From: Lysobacterales bacterium
GTDB lineage: Bacteria; Pseudomonadota; Gammaproteobacteria; Xanthomonadales; SZUA-36
Assembly (NCBI GenBank): GCA_026196445.1
Contig: JAPHTE010000033.1
Location: 1 to 6,931, forward strand
Direction: 5' to 3'
DNA: 6,931 bases
Shown here: in pieces, positions 5,840-6,931 of the stretch
Layout of the letters: each line of letters starts with the position of its first letter
Position numbering within the stretch: position 1 is the stretch's first letter
Position numbers and translations under genes: made by a program
The notes under the pieces: model-generated
What the model saw: only the letters and a program-made list of their open reading frames with translations
Told to the model about the DNA's origin: nothing
Databases searched by the model: none

Positions 5840-6241
5840 TTACTTGACGACTTTCAGGTGCGAGCGTGATGGCCGGTCATCAGGGTCATTGACTGGTGGC
5901 GGCTCGGGGTCTTCGTCCTGGGCAAACATCATGCCCTGGCCGTTCTCGCGGGCGTAGATCGCGATGACCGCCTCCATCGGGATGTAAATCGGGTAGGGTT
6001 TGCCCGAGAAACGGGCCTTGAACTCGATGGCGTTGTTGCCCATCTGCATCTGCTCGGTGGCACTGCTGGCAATATTCAGCACCACTTTGCCTTTCTGGAT
6101 AGTGTTTTCCGGCACATCGACACCATCGATTTCGGCATTGACCAGTACGTGTGGCGTCATGCTGTTGTCCATGATCCACTCGTAAAGCGCGCGTAACAGG
6201 TACGGCCTGTTGCTGGTCATACCCGGGGGAGATTCAGTCAT
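5840..6241 (-). CDS. sspB: ClpXP protease specificity-enhancing factor SspB
   Basis: A 133-residue adaptor that binds ssrA-tagged polypeptides from stalled ribosomes and delivers them to ClpXP. The folded substrate-binding domain spans about 10-107: NRPYLLRALYEWIMDN (11-26), TPHVLVNAEIDGV (29-41), VVLNIASSAT (53-62), EFKARFSG (73-80) and VIAIYARENGQGMMF (92-106). A short acidic, Pro-rich linker (109-126) leads to the C-terminal SHLKVVK, the ClpX-docking peptide (E. coli ends ALRVVK). The E. coli protein has 165 residues; the shorter length here is mostly the linker. Three in-frame starts exist: GTG 6268, ATG 6241 and ATG 6220. ATG 6241 is chosen because GGGGTGG lies 4 bases upstream, while 6220 has no ribosome site; 6220 also fits homologue N-termini. 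It follows sspA by 29 bp, the standard order. Confidence 0.94.
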   Translation of the reverse strand: MTESPPGMTSNRPYLLRALYEWIMDNSMTPHVLVNAEIDGVDVPENTIQKGKVVLNIASSATEQMQMGNNAIEFKARFSGKPYPIYIPMEAVIAIYARENGQGMMFAQDEDPEPPPVNDPDDRPSRSHLKVVK

Positions 6242-6270
6242 CTGTCCACCCCGTATGTCGTTGGTCACTC

Positions 6271-6909
6271 TCAGGTCGCATTTAATACCATTTCGCGCTC
6301 GGCGCGTGTCAGGCTGCGCTTGAAAGATTTGCGTGAAATCAGCCGCTGGATGTAAGCCTGCACCGATGAGCCCGGCTTACCGAGGTCAATACCATAAACC
6401 GGCAAACGCCAGAACAGGGGCGCCAACGTGCAATCCACCAGGCTCAGCTCATCACCCAGCATGAATTCTGAATGCTTGAACAGGTCATTGGCAGCAACGA
6501 TGCTTTCCTGTAAATGCTGACGCGGTTTGTCCGTCTTTTTCCCCGTAGCATTTTCAATCTCCTGTGCCAGGGGATACCAATCACGCAATACTCGGTGATG
6601 GATCAGGCGCAGCCGGGCACGGGAAACCGGGTCGACCGGCATCAGCGGCGGGTGCGGGTAACGTTCGTCCAGGTAATCGTTGATCACCCCGGCGTTATGC
6701 AATAACAAGTCGCGATCGACCAGGGTCGGCGTCTCGTTGTAGGGATTCAGTTCAGCCAGGTCAGCGGCGGCGGACTCGTCACTGCTGATGTCGATAATAT
6801 CAACATTGATACCTTTTTCCGCCAGCACAAAGCGGACCCGGTGACAATGGATGTCACGGTCTGAAGAATAAAGCGCCATTGTAGAACGGCCTTTTACTGC
6901 TGCTGTCAC
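6271..6909 (-). CDS. sspA: Stringent starvation protein A (RNA polymerase-associated, GST fold)
   Basis: A 212-residue GST-fold protein equal in length to E. coli SspA. The thioredoxin-like half covers about 10-85 (MALYSSDRDIHCHRVRFVLAEK begins at 11; the cis-proline loop is NETPTLVDRD at 58-67), followed by the PHPPLMPVDPV linker and a helical half with LGDELSLVDCTLAPLFWRLP at 151-170. Pro85-His86-Pro87 match the surface pocket residues known to be needed for E. coli SspA to act on RNA polymerase. SspA proteins lack glutathione transferase activity; in enterics SspA is induced on starvation, lowers H-NS and supports acid and stationary-phase survival. The start is GTG, supported by AGGAG seven bases upstream; an internal ATG at 6877-6879 would remove only ten residues and has no such site. 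It is cotranscribed with sspB. Confidence 0.95.
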   Translation of the reverse strand: MTAAVKGRSTMALYSSDRDIHCHRVRFVLAEKGINVDIIDISSDESAAADLAELNPYNETPTLVDRDLLLHNAGVINDYLDERYPHPPLMPVDPVSRARLRLIHHRVLRDWYPLAQEIENATGKKTDKPRQHLQESIVAANDLFKHSEFMLGDELSLVDCTLAPLFWRLPVYGIDLGKPGSSVQAYIQRLISRKSFKRSLTRAEREMVLNAT

Positions 6910-6916
6910 TAGGTTT

Positions 6917-6921
6917 CTCCT
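6917..6921 (-). promoter_or_regulatory. Shine-Dalgarno site of sspA, supporting the GTG start
   Basis: On the minus strand AGGAG is followed by seven bases (AAACCTA) and then GTG 6907-6909. This consensus site at ideal spacing decides the non-ATG start of sspA. Its promoter lies outside the window or upstream of another gene in the same transcript. Confidence 0.8.
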
Positions 6922-6931
6922 GTTGGCATGA

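Overview
The window reads as a chromosomal core region of a gammaproteobacterium with moderately high GC. The evidence is a surE-pcm-yqaA-nlpD-rpoS series on the minus strand together with an sspA-sspB pair; both arrangements are typical of Gammaproteobacteria. Protein identities are recognisable but not close to Enterobacteriaceae (for example, RpoS has a lysine-rich rather than acidic N-terminus), so a non-enteric, perhaps environmental, lineage is likely. I cannot name the genus. I see no tRNA, rRNA, CRISPR array, insertion sequence or phage gene, and nothing suggesting recent horizontal transfer.

Layout from left to right. (1) Bases 1-257, plus strand: the 3' part of yhbY (ribosome-assembly RNA-binding protein), broken by an in-frame TAA at 144-146 after which the conserved protein continues in the same frame. 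(2) 277-660, plus: a small Mth938-like domain protein. (3) 677-4729, minus: five tightly packed genes transcribed right to left, surE, pcm, a YqaA-type membrane protein, nlpD and rpoS. The first four are separated by 7 bp, 4 bp and an ATGA overlap; a 194-bp AT-rich gap with a good sigma70-like promoter precedes rpoS. (4) 4730-4943: a divergent intergenic region. (5) 4944-5785, plus: an Smr-domain protein and a DUF3301 membrane-anchored protein joined by an ATGA overlap. (6) 5840-6909, minus: sspA then sspB, convergent with the DUF3301 gene. Only about 20 bp of leader remains to the right of sspA.

Functionally the window is rich in stationary-phase, stress and quality-control genes: the general stress sigma factor, isoaspartyl repair (Pcm), the survival nucleotidase SurE, the amidase activator NlpD, the RNA-polymerase-associated protein SspA and the ClpXP adaptor SspB. 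I found no convincing undescribed system. The best item for a second look is the interrupted yhbY; next are the unusual RpoS N-terminus and the rpoS leader.
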